Assembly (NCBI RefSeq): GCF_015708085.1
Contig: NZ_JADNYM010000002.1
Location: forward strand, 1-64,000
Source: Arthrobacter terrae
GTDB lineage: Bacteria > Actinomycetota > Actinomycetes > Actinomycetales > Micrococcaceae
Length of the DNA stretch: 64,000 bases
Direction: 5' to 3'
The notes below the pieces were generated by a model. That model was given only the letters and a program-made list of their open reading frames with translations. It did no database searches and was not told the DNA's origin. The position numbers and the translations under genes were made by a program. Of this stretch, positions 43,700 through 51,324 are shown piece after piece. The stretch's first letter is position 1. The number at the start of each line of letters is the position of its first letter.

Positions 43700-44811
43700 T
43701 GGTCCTCCCACTGAAGTTCATCGACGACATCCAGGATGCGGTCCACCCCGGGCAGATAATGCTGCTCAAGCTTCGGCGCCGGATACGGAATGTCGAATCC
43801 GGTCACGCGCCGCACCGGGGCGGCGAGTGAATGGAAACAACGCTCCTGCACCCTTGCAACGATCTCGGCGGCTACGGAGGCAAATCCGGGGGCTTCGGCA
43901 ATTACCACGGCCCGCCCGGTCCGGCGGACCGCGGCGCAGACCGTTTCATCGTCGAACGGCACAAGCGAGCGCACATCGATGACCTGCAGGGATCTTCCCT
44001 CCGCGGCGGCCGCCTCGGCAGCGGCCAGAGCCGTCGGCACAGATGGCCCATAAGCGATCAGCGTTGCATCCGTTCCCTCCCTGGCAATCACGGCCCGGCC
44101 AATGGACGTAGCCTGTGCCGTCGATTCGTACGCTGCCCGAAGGGCGTCTATATCCACGTCCTCCTTGGCAAAATACAGCTTCTTCGGCTCAAGGAAAACC
44201 ACTGGATCCGGGCTTCTGATCGCATCCCGGAGCATGAGATAGGCATCCACCGCCGTCGAAGGCGCCAGTACTGTCAGCCCGGGGGTGTGGACGTAGTACG
44301 CCTCCGAGGAATCACAATGGTGCTCCACACCGCCGATCCCACCCGCGTACGGGATGCGGATAACCATCGGCAGCCGCACCTTGCCCTTGGTGCGGTTGGC
44401 CATTTTTGCGACATGACTGACAACCTGTTCGAAGGCGGGGTACGCGAAAGCATCGAACTGCATCTCCACCACCGGCTTCATCCCGTTCATGGCCATCCCC
44501 ACGGCCATGCCCACAATGCCGGATTCGGCCAGCGGTGTGTCAAAACAGCGCTCTTGGCCAAAGCGCTTATTCAGACCTTCGGTAATCCGGAAAACGCCGC
44601 CAAGCACACCTACGTCCTCACCAAAGACGACGACGGCGTCATCGGCCGCCATCGAATCGGCCATTGCCAGCGTGAGCGCCTTCGCAAACGTTAAGGACTG
44701 CTGCTTGCCTGCTGCAGGGCCTGCCGTTGCCGCAGCAGGCGACTCTGCCGTTGCCGGTGGCGTCTGCACTGACGGATCCGCCGCCGTCGGCCTTGCTGAT
44801 ATTGCGGTCAT
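43696..44811 (-). CDS. Branched-chain 2-oxoacid dehydrogenase E1 beta subunit
   Basis: A 371-residue ThDP-enzyme beta subunit. Key segments are VVVFGEDVGVLGGVFRITEG, RCFDTPLAESGIVGMAVGMA, MQFDAFAYPAFEQVVSH and HHCDSSEAYYVHTPGL. An unusual Pro/Ala/Thr-rich extension of about 38 residues precedes the core. Start and stop codons overlap E1-alpha (ATGA) and E2 (GTGA), so the three genes are translated in concert. The complex decarboxylates the 2-oxo acids from Val, Leu and Ile. Confidence 0.92.
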   Translation of the reverse strand: MTAISARPTAADPSVQTPPATAESPAAATAGPAAGKQQSLTFAKALTLAMADSMAADDAVVVFGEDVGVLGGVFRITEGLNKRFGQERCFDTPLAESGIVGMAVGMAMNGMKPVVEMQFDAFAYPAFEQVVSHVAKMANRTKGKVRLPMVIRIPYAGGIGGVEHHCDSSEAYYVHTPGLTVLAPSTAVDAYLMLRDAIRSPDPVVFLEPKKLYFAKEDVDIDALRAAYESTAQATSIGRAVIAREGTDATLIAYGPSVPTALAAAEAAAAEGRSLQVIDVRSLVPFDDETVCAAVRRTGRAVVIAEAPGFASVAAEIVARVQERCFHSLAAPVRRVTGFDIPYPAPKLEQHYLPGVDRILDVVDELQWEDQ

Positions 44812-45932
44812 GACGTGGCTCCTTCGCGGCTGAGTTCTTCGCCCAGCAGCTGTGCCTGTTCCAGCAGCTGGGGTGTGGGCTCACTGTAGACAAACCGGAA
44901 CAGGTCCTGCGGGTCCACGGAAACGTCCGCATTCAGTCCATCGCGGAGCACCTTGGCCACTGATTCGGCCTCGGCCGCGATCCGCCCTTCATCGGCTTCC
45001 GTGAGCAGATTCGCCCCGAGCAGGTACGTCCGCAGGCGCAGCAGCGGATCACGTGGCTCCCACGCGCTTACCTCATCCGCGGTACGGTAGCGGCTGGCGT
45101 CGTCGGCATTGGTATGGGACTGCATCCGGTAGGTATGCGCCTCCACCAGGGACGGACCGCCACCCGAGCGGGCACGCTGCACGGCGTTCCCGAGCACGGC
45201 AAGCAGCGCCGCCAGATCGTTGCCGTCCACCCGCTCACCGGGCATTCCGTAGCCGATGGCCTTATGCGCCAGTGACGGCGCCACGCTCTGCTGGCTCAGC
45301 GGCACGGAAATGGCGTACTCGTTGTTCTGCACAAAAAACACGACCGGAACGTGGAACACCGCGGCAAAGTTAAGCGCCTCATGAAAGTCGCCTTCGCTGC
45401 TGGCGCCGTCTCCGCACAGTGCGACGACGACGGTGTCCTGTCCCTTGAGCTTGGCCGCGTGCGCGACACCCACCGCGTGCAGCAGTTGGGTGGCCAGCGG
45501 CGTGGACTGTGTGGCCACGTTATGTTCGTAGGGGTCATAACCGCTGTGCCAACTGCCGCGCAGCAGTTCCATCACCTGCACCGGATCGACGCCGCGTGCC
45601 ATTACCGCAACGGTGTCCCGGTACGTAGGGAACAACCAGTCACCGTCTGCCAGGCACATCGCCGCGGCCACCTGGCAGGCCTCCTGGCCATGCGAGGAGG
45701 GGTAGACAGCCATGCGACCCTGCCGCACCAGCGCCGAGGCCTGGTCATTAATGCGGCGGCCCGTCACCAGCTGAGCGTATCCGCGCAGCAGCGTCTGCTC
45801 CGCGGGGAGCGGATAGTTCTCCTTATACGTCCGGCCGACGGCGGCAGTACCGCTTTCGTCGATCAGCCGCACAGGCTGCTGCGACGGCAGCATCTGCTCT
45901 TGAGTTAGCGCCGGCGTTGACAATTGATTCAT
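44808..45932 (-). CDS. Branched-chain 2-oxoacid dehydrogenase E1 alpha subunit
   Basis: A 374-residue ThDP-binding alpha subunit. The ThDP motif is VALCGDGASSEGDFHEALNF with VQNNEYAISVP, and the phosphorylation-loop region is YRMQSHTNADDASRYR. It is distinguished from pyruvate dehydrogenase E1-alpha by the E1-beta/E2 partners and the divergent Lrp-family regulator. The first gene of the operon, starting at ATG 45932; the stop overlaps E1-beta by 4 bp. Confidence 0.9.
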   Translation of the reverse strand: MNQLSTPALTQEQMLPSQQPVRLIDESGTAAVGRTYKENYPLPAEQTLLRGYAQLVTGRRINDQASALVRQGRMAVYPSSHGQEACQVAAAMCLADGDWLFPTYRDTVAVMARGVDPVQVMELLRGSWHSGYDPYEHNVATQSTPLATQLLHAVGVAHAAKLKGQDTVVVALCGDGASSEGDFHEALNFAAVFHVPVVFFVQNNEYAISVPLSQQSVAPSLAHKAIGYGMPGERVDGNDLAALLAVLGNAVQRARSGGGPSLVEAHTYRMQSHTNADDASRYRTADEVSAWEPRDPLLRLRTYLLGANLLTEADEGRIAAEAESVAKVLRDGLNADVSVDPQDLFRFVYSEPTPQLLEQAQLLGEELSREGATS

Positions 45933-45975
45933 GGCCTCATCATCCTTGATCCATGGTGGATGCTTTGAGCTTCAA

Positions 45976-46067
45976 GTATGCACTTTATGGACGTTTCGTA
46001 TGCTGTAACCAGAATAATTCTGGAAATTCTCCGATGGAAAAGCTAGTATGAGAGACGAAATGCATAC
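45976..46067. promoter_or_regulatory. Putative Lrp/AsnC-type operator region between the 2-oxoacid dehydrogenase operon and its regulator
   Basis: The 204-bp divergent gap holds a perfect 15-bp palindrome CCAGAATAATTCTGG at 46009-46023, and GTATGC hexamers at 45976-45981 and 45998-46003 with an inverted GCATAC at 46062-46067. The area is AT-rich against the surrounding genes. Divergent autoregulated control by an Lrp-like protein is typical for such operons; which of these sites it uses is unknown. Confidence 0.5.
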
Positions 46068-46136
46068 GTGAGACAGATTACCTTTCGTTTTGCCATCCTC
46101 CGCCAGGCCCTTAGATACGCGACCCGGGAGCTGACC

Positions 46137-46589
46137 ATGCCCGATCCGAGCACTGCACCGTTGGATGACGTGGATCGCAGAATCATTGCCGAACTCACCC
46201 GCGATGGACGAATGTCTGTGACCGCCGTCGCGGATAACGTCCACATCTCACGGGCCCACGCCTACTCGAGAATTTCCCGGCTTACCGATACCGGCGTGCT
46301 GACCAAATTCACCGCCCTGGTGGATCCCATCAAAGCGGGTCTGCGTTCCTCCGCCTACGTGACGTTGAAGGTCCGGCAGCATTCCTGGCGCGAGCTGAAG
46401 GAAAAGCTGCGAGCTATTGAAGAAATCCACCACATCGCGCTGGTCGGCGGAGACTTCGACGTAATCCTGCTGGTCCGGGCCGTGGACAATGTGGACCTGC
46501 GGCGCGTGATCTTTGATCAGCTGCAGTCGATGCCCGGTGTGCTGGACACCCAAACGTTCCTGATCTTCGAGGACGTCGACACCCGCTGA
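46137..46589 (+). CDS. Lrp/AsnC-family regulator, probable regulator of the 2-oxoacid dehydrogenase operon
   Basis: A 150-residue regulator. The N-terminal HTH reads LDDVDRRIIAELTRDGRMSV and SRAHAYSRISRLTDTGVL; the C-terminal RAM/effector domain includes AYVTLKVRQHSW and VALVGGDFDVILLV-like (HHIALVGGDFDVILLVRA). The ATG at 46137 behind CGGGAGCTGACC is chosen over a GTG at 46068. In other bacteria such BkdR-like regulators respond to branched-chain amino acids, which is inferred here from position. Confidence 0.88.
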   Translation: MPDPSTAPLDDVDRRIIAELTRDGRMSVTAVADNVHISRAHAYSRISRLTDTGVLTKFTALVDPIKAGLRSSAYVTLKVRQHSWRELKEKLRAIEEIHHIALVGGDFDVILLVRAVDNVDLRRVIFDQLQSMPGVLDTQTFLIFEDVDTR

Positions 46590-46590
46590 C

Positions 46591-46629
46591 CCACGGCCCG
46601 GGTCGAGTAGCAGGCAAACCTGCCCGTGG
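46591..46629 (+). terminator. Nested stem-loop after the Lrp-family gene
   Basis: Outer arms CCACGG (46591-46596) and CCGTGG (46624-46629) enclose an inner hairpin GCAGG (46610-46614) / CCTGC (46619-46623). It begins 2 bp after the TGA. A short pyrimidine stretch (TACTCCTGTCTG) follows rather than a pure T-run. Confidence 0.5.
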
Positions 46630-46752
46630 TACTCCTGTCTGCCCTACGCCGCTAATCCGGAAATAGAGGTGGGGTTGGCTGGGTGGCGTGTGGGGATACG
46701 TCCCGCGGGATGGGTCTGCGCCGGTGGTGGTTGAGTGAAGCTGTTGCGTGCC

Positions 46753-46875
46753 TCAGGCTGCGGGGGTGAGGGTTACGGTGTAGCCGAGGGCTTCGAGCTG
46801 CCGGACGTGAGTGTGTGTTCCGACCGCTGCCTCTCCCAGGGTGCGTGCCAGGCAGCGGTTGCCGTGCCCGGTTGA
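46753..46875 (-). pseudogene. Remnant of an IS110-family transposase C-terminus with internal deletion
   Basis: The minus-strand reading is HGNRCLARTLGEAAVG fused to HVRQLEALGYTVTLTPAA and a stop at 46753-46755. In IS110-family transposases these two blocks are conserved (GN-LAR-LGEAA, and the C-terminal HxRQLEALGY) but are normally separated by about 60-70 residues. The relic has lost that segment in frame and everything upstream. It is not functional. The roughly 250 bp to the SDR gene contain no recognisable gene; a 60-codon frame from about 46914 has no known family. Confidence 0.65.
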
Positions 46876-47129
46876 GCCGTTACCCTAGTTCGCCTCCCGC
46901 GGAGGAGGACTTGATGCCGGGTGAAAACTTCGCCCGGACGTCGTGGAGCTATAACGTGGCGGCCGCAGTGGACGGTTTCAGCACGCAGCGATTGCCGATG
47001 ATCGGTACGGCATTCCGAAGCGAACCCGTCGAGGCCGGCTTCCCCGCGCGCTGCGGCAGGTCTGCTGCTGGGCGTGCCGGAAGCGTCAGCAGGTAGCCCG
47101 TTCCGCGGTTTCGGCAGGGCTTGCGGATA

Positions 47130-47828
47130 TTAGTGGGCAGATTCCGGGGCCGGCTGGTACAGAATTTCCCCATGGCGTGCGCCGGTGAAAAGTTCCCAGT
47201 AGGACTGCGCAATCAGATCCGGGTCGAAGAAGGTCCCCGGCTTCACTACGCCTCCTATGGTGACGGTGCCGACTCTAAGACCCAGTGGGGCCAGCTCATC
47301 GGACAGCGTGAACGCCAGGTTCCGCAGGCCTGCCTTTGAAATGGAGGCGGAGGTCCTCGAAGCAACGGGCTTTAGGCCAAGCATGCCGCCGGTGAACAGA
47401 ATGGTGCCTGATCCCCGCTCGGCCATCTGCGGAATGACCAGCCGTGAGCAGCTCAACGCACCCACAACGTTCACGGTGAAGTCGCTGATTAGGTCCTCTT
47501 CGGCCAGGACGGACGGATTGCTGATCGTGTTGGCGCCAGCGTTGTAGACCAGAACCTCCGGGACCCCGAAGTTCTCCTCCAGCAGGGCGAATGCTTCCGC
47601 CAGGCTCCCCTTTTCCGAGGCGTCGGCAACCAGCCCGTGCGCATCGACACCCCGGACCTCCAGTTCGGCAACCTGGCGGTCCAGCGACGCCCGGGTCCTA
47701 GCCAACAGGACCACGACAAAGCCGTTCCCGCCAAATTTTCGAGCTATGCCGGCACTTACTCCAGCGCCTGCTCCGACGATTGCTATGACTGGTTTGCTCA
47801 ACTCCACTGCCTCCGATGAATTCATCAT
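47130..47828 (-). CDS. Atypical short-chain dehydrogenase/reductase
   Basis: A 232-residue Rossmann protein. The nucleotide motif is IAIVGAGAGVSAGIA, with LVYNAGA in place of NNAG and TVNVVGAL for the helix-4 Asn. At the catalytic position the usual YxxxK reads A-S-I-S-K (SASISKAGLRNLAF), and the usual Ser strand is ILFTGG. The active-site Tyr and Ser are therefore not where expected. A group of SDR-like proteins with TGG and SIxK substitutions exists, so this may be a subfamily trait rather than damage. The ATG at 47828 gives a family-sized protein; the longer upstream frame is not SDR-like. Confidence 0.75.
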   Translation of the reverse strand: MMNSSEAVELSKPVIAIVGAGAGVSAGIARKFGGNGFVVVLLARTRASLDRQVAELEVRGVDAHGLVADASEKGSLAEAFALLEENFGVPEVLVYNAGANTISNPSVLAEEDLISDFTVNVVGALSCSRLVIPQMAERGSGTILFTGGMLGLKPVASRTSASISKAGLRNLAFTLSDELAPLGLRVGTVTIGGVVKPGTFFDPDLIAQSYWELFTGARHGEILYQPAPESAH

Positions 47829-48429
47829 GTCGGGCGTCAACTGACGGCCGATTCCGACACAGCCTCCGCGCGGGGGCTGCCAGGGCTGGTACACGGCGGC
47901 ATCAGGCCCTGGCGTCAACTCTCTGAAAGTATCACGCCTTCGCCCGCAGCCACTCCGACGCTGAATTTTGCCGACCCGGCCATCTGGCAACTGGGTACTG
48001 ACGGCCGCCACCGACAGTCTCCTACACGCGGTATTTGTCCGACACGCACCCTGTGAGCACGACCAAACGCATCTCTTACAACGGTCCCCCGAGCCAGATC
48101 GTGTTGCCGCGGCCATGAAACCGCGAAACTATCCCGGTCAAGGTTCCCGCTACGGACAGACTCTGGATGGCTTCCAGCGACAATCCCCGACCCACTGTTT
48201 ACCGGCCACCGAGCTTTCGTTGCGTGGGATATTTACTTTTCACAAGCTACTCCTGAAAAGATCCAGGCCCTGAACCGCACCCCGGCGAACCCGCCACTGA
48301 CTCCAACACACGCGTCCCTATGCCCCAGGGCGCCGGAGCGTTGCCGTCTGGGTAGACTTGCAGGAGTATCTGGGTCGGGTGCACCGGGAGGCAGGGACGG
48401 TGCACACTATTTCGTTAACCGGGTAAAAG
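47829..48429. other. 601-bp gap with no recognised gene
   Basis: Frames here are short and show no family motif on either strand. The only notable structure is a direct repeat of GGTGCAC near 48378-48406 (ggGTGCACcggg and cGGTGCACac) just before the MFS start at 48430, which could be part of that gene's promoter. The gap may contain decayed sequence. Confidence 0.4.
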
Positions 48430-49758
48430 ATGACCACACCAAAACCCGCGCCTGCCGACGCTATGGCCTGGTCCTGCCCCGAACCGGCCTGCAGCCCCTC
48501 AGTGAGCCCGGGTCCGGCGAATAGAGTGGGCCGCTATGGTCTTCTTCCGCGCCTGGCCGGGAACGCCTATATCCCGCTGGGCCTGTTTGCCCGTGTGCCG
48601 CTCGCCATGCTCACCATCGGCGTACTCACCCTCGTTACGGCCATCAGCGGGTCCTATGCCATTGGCGGCTTTGCCGCCGGTTCCGTCGGTGCCGGTGCGG
48701 CTGTCGGTGCGCCGCTGGTTGGCTACCTGGCGGACCGGCTCGGCCAAAAGCCGGTGCTGTTGGTCGCCGCGGTGGCCAACTCGCTGATCGTTGGCGCCGT
48801 CGTCGCCTTGGTGTACGCCACAGGGGAATACACTTCCGGGCGTACCTTGGCTGTCCTGGCCGCGGCGCTGCTGGCCGGGGCCACCTCCCCGCAGGTGGGG
48901 CCGCTGTCGCGGGTGAGGTGGATGGCGCTGAGCAGGAGGCTGCCCAGGGGCCAGCGCGGGGCGGTCGTTGACACGGCGCTGTCGCTGGAAGGCACGGCGG
49001 ACGAGGTCACCTTTGTGCTGGGGCCAGCCCTGGTGAGCCTGCTGGCCTCGCTCGTGGCGCCGTGGCTACCGCTGGTTTTGGCCGCCGCCATGACCCTGGT
49101 CCTCGTAACGCTGTTCGCCGTCCACCCCACCCACACGGTTGTCGGCGCCCGCAGCGTCGGGTATTCCGGAAACGCCGGCTACGTGCCCAAGGAATCGGTG
49201 AACTGGCTCAAGGTGGCGGTCCCGGTGGCCGGCATGCTGTGCATGGGGACGTTCTTCGGCTCTGCCCAGACCGCATTGACGGCCTTCACCGGCGTCCATG
49301 GCTCGGTGGACCAGGCAGGGCTCATGTACGCCGCCATGGGTGCAAGCTCGGCCCTCGCCTCTTTGTCCGTGGCCTACTGGCCGCTCGCTTTCACCCATGC
49401 CTGGCGGTGGGTGCTGGTATCCGTGCTCATGGTGGCCGGCGCCGCCGCGTTCTTCCTGCCGGGATCCCTGGGCACCATGATCGTGGTGTTGCTGCTGGTG
49501 GGCATCCCGGTGGGACCGGCCATGGTCACTATCTTCAGCGTGGGCAGTGTCATCGCCCCTCCGCAGTGGATGGGCACGGTCATGACGGCGCTGGCCAGCG
49601 GCATTCTCGCGGGCATCGCGGTAGGTTCCTCGATCTCCGGTGCGCTGGCACAGTCTGCCGGCTATCAGGCGGCATTCATTGTCCCGCTCGCCGCCGCCGG
49701 GGCGCTCCTGCTCCTGGGCCTGGTGTCCGCCATGGTGCTGCGTCAGGTGAAGGCCTAG
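48430..49758 (+). CDS. MFS transporter
   Basis: A 442-residue major-facilitator protein with 12 helices. After a hydrophilic N-terminus of about 40 residues the first helix starts near IPLGLFARVPLAML; the loop 2-3 motif is GYLADRLGQKPVLL, and VVDTALSLEGTADEVTFVLGP is a charged loop segment found in related actinobacterial transporters. The second half has KVAVPVAGMLCMGTFFGSAQ. The substrate is unknown. It stands alone and the nearest downstream feature is a transposase relic. Confidence 0.85.
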   Translation: MTTPKPAPADAMAWSCPEPACSPSVSPGPANRVGRYGLLPRLAGNAYIPLGLFARVPLAMLTIGVLTLVTAISGSYAIGGFAAGSVGAGAAVGAPLVGYLADRLGQKPVLLVAAVANSLIVGAVVALVYATGEYTSGRTLAVLAAALLAGATSPQVGPLSRVRWMALSRRLPRGQRGAVVDTALSLEGTADEVTFVLGPALVSLLASLVAPWLPLVLAAAMTLVLVTLFAVHPTHTVVGARSVGYSGNAGYVPKESVNWLKVAVPVAGMLCMGTFFGSAQTALTAFTGVHGSVDQAGLMYAAMGASSALASLSVAYWPLAFTHAWRWVLVSVLMVAGAAAFFLPGSLGTMIVVLLLVGIPVGPAMVTIFSVGSVIAPPQWMGTVMTALASGILAGIAVGSSISGALAQSAGYQAAFIVPLAAAGALLLLGLVSAMVLRQVKA

Positions 49759-49759
49759 T

Positions 49760-49915
49760 GTCACATGTGACTGGGTTGTTTGGTTTCATTTTGCCGAGTA
49801 GGTGGTCGGTGGATTTGGTCCAGCGGAAGGGTGTGGCGGTTTCGTTGTAGCTAGCTACGCAGTGCCGCAGGTTCCTCTGGATCCGGGAGGGGATCCTCTG
49901 TCTGAACATCCAAAC
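49760..49915 (-). pseudogene. Remnant of a transposase C-terminus (IS630-like)
   Basis: The minus strand reads NLRHCVASYNETATPFRWTK followed by STDHLLGKM, resembling the C-terminal end of IS630-type transposases (N-x6-PF-W-TK, then A-(D/E)-IL-K). Only about 40 residues are recognisable and no upstream DDE core is present. The family call is moderate. It is close to other degraded sequence (21-bp repeat, DHFR-family relic). Confidence 0.5.
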
Positions 49916-49957
49916 GCACTTACGATTTGCGGCTGAGGCATTTGGTGAGTACTGGCG

Positions 49958-49999
49958 ATCTGCTTGTCTGCGCGGGCAATCTGCTTGTCTGCGCGGGCA
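49958..49999. repeat. Two perfect 21-bp direct repeats
   Basis: A 21-bp unit beginning ATCTGCTTGTCTGCG occurs at 49958-49978 and again at 49979-49999, with a further ATCTGCAG start of a third copy. It lies between the transposase relic and the DHFR-family relic. Confidence 0.9.
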
Positions 50000-50031
50000 A
50001 TCTGCAGTGGCCGTGCGACGTCGGAATCCCG

Positions 50032-50429
50032 CTATGAGGTTCCGGTCGGCAAGACGACGTGCCACTCACCGCACCACGGCGAGCCGGGTGCAGACTGGAT
50101 CCAAACCTCGTCAAGCAGCCCGTTGTCAGCGAACAGTCCGACCAGCTCCCCGCCGCCCACAAGCCACACGTTTCTACCACCGAAGGCCTCAATGTCCCGG
50201 TGAGTAAAAACCCAGTATGGGATGGAGTAGGGTCAGTCGCCGGCATTATTGTAGCGGATCCACTCGTATGTCGTGGCACCCATCGCCATCGCGCCGACAG
50301 TGTCGATGAAGCCGTCATAACCCATCGGTCCCCGACCGTCCACGCCCCGCGAGAGTAACCACGAGAGCGAGTTATCGGGGTCGGCAATGAATCCATCAGG
50401 GAACTCGCGGCGAAATAGATCGATTTCAT
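50032..50429 (-). pseudogene. Broken dihydrofolate-reductase-family (RibD C-terminal-like) gene
   Basis: The minus-strand ATG at 50429 starts KSIYFAASSL; a one-base deletion near 50398 then shifts the frame, after which DGFIADPDNSLSWLL, RGPMGYDGFIDTVGAMAMG, TTYEWIRYNNAGD, a TGA stop at 50233-50235, and PYSIPYWVFTHRD, NVWLVGGGELVGLFADNGLL and LDEVWIQSAPG can be read to TAG at 50032. This is the complete course of a small RibD_C/DHFR-like reductase. Both the frameshift and the in-frame stop must be repaired, so the gene is inactive. Confidence 0.8.
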
Positions 50430-50443
50430 TAATTTAGCGTTCT

Positions 50444-51232
50444 TTACGGGTATCGGCGGCCAAAATCGGGTTTGCGCTTGGCAGCGAAGGCGGCAAAACC
50501 TTCGGCGTAATCGGACGTCGTAGACAGCCCGGCCTGCGCCATGTTTTCCTGCCCGACGGCGGACCAGAGTCCCAGCCGCTCGTCGCGGATTGCGGCCACC
50601 AGGTCCTTGCTGGCGGCAAAGGCCAGGGTTGGGCCCGCCGCGACCTTGGCTGCGGTGGCTCGGGTGAAGTCAAGTAGGTCCGCAGCGGGGAGGGACCGGC
50701 TGAATAGGCCCGATGCTACGGCTTCGGCACCGCTCATCAGCTCGGTGGTGTAGATCAGATCCAAAGTCCGGTGGGCCCCCAGGCGCTCCGTAAAGAGCCA
50801 GTGTCCGCCGGAGTCAAGGGTGGCGCCGAGGTTGGCGAACGGGGAACCGATCTTGGCGGTGTCCGCGATGTACACGACGTCGGTGGCGATCAGCAGACCA
50901 AGGCCGACGCCCAGACAGGCGCCGTGCGCCGCGGCAAAGGTGGGTGCGGGGAACGCGCTCATTTTCTGCAGCAATGGAGTCAGCAGATCGCCCAGGTAGC
51001 CCATCGCGTCGTCGTTGTCCGGCGTGACCTTTGAGATATCCCGACCGGCGCAGAAAGCACGGCCTTCGCCGCGAAGCAGCAGAGCGCGGACTGAACCGTC
51101 TGCGGCGGCAGCAGCGGCGTCGTCGTATGCCCTGCTGAGCTCTGCCAGCGCAGACTCGTCCAAAGCATTGAGCTTGGCCGGGGCGTTGAGGACTATTTCC
51201 GCGACATGGTCCGAAATGGTCAGGTCGATCAT
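50444..51232 (-). CDS. Enoyl-CoA hydratase/isomerase (probable phenylacetate-pathway member)
   Basis: A 262-residue crotonase-fold enzyme. The oxyanion-hole segments are GRAFCAGRDISK and AAHGACLGVGLGLLIATDV; Asp/Glu residues in FANLGATLDSGGHW occupy the region that decides hydratase versus isomerase activity. The ATG at 51232 (MIDLTISDHVAEIVLN) follows AAGGATCC. It is directly downstream of paaE on the same strand, so it may be the oxepin-forming 1,2-epoxyphenylacetyl-CoA isomerase (PaaG) or the 2,3-dehydroadipyl-CoA hydratase (PaaF). The absence of the canonical hydratase Glu pair favours PaaG, with limited certainty. The 92-bp gap to paaE contains two GGTCGATCACCGG repeats. Confidence 0.8.
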   Translation of the reverse strand: MIDLTISDHVAEIVLNAPAKLNALDESALAELSRAYDDAAAAAADGSVRALLLRGEGRAFCAGRDISKVTPDNDDAMGYLGDLLTPLLQKMSAFPAPTFAAAHGACLGVGLGLLIATDVVYIADTAKIGSPFANLGATLDSGGHWLFTERLGAHRTLDLIYTTELMSGAEAVASGLFSRSLPAADLLDFTRATAAKVAAGPTLAFAASKDLVAAIRDERLGLWSAVGQENMAQAGLSTTSDYAEGFAAFAAKRKPDFGRRYP

Positions 51233-51324
51233 GGATGGATCCTTGCTGTGGGACAGGACTGGACGAGATCTCCACGCAGCCGCGGACACCCTTGGTCGAT
51301 CACCGGCACGGGTCGATCACCGGA

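Noticed and set aside
46815-47096. Plus-strand frame over the IS110 relic
   Set aside because: Opposite a recognisable transposase remnant; the translation lacks any motif.
49676-50065. Intact small protein on the minus strand between 49.7 and 50.1 kb
   Set aside because: Only a 40-residue segment resembles a transposase end; the rest crosses the 21-bp repeat and the MFS gene on the wrong strand.
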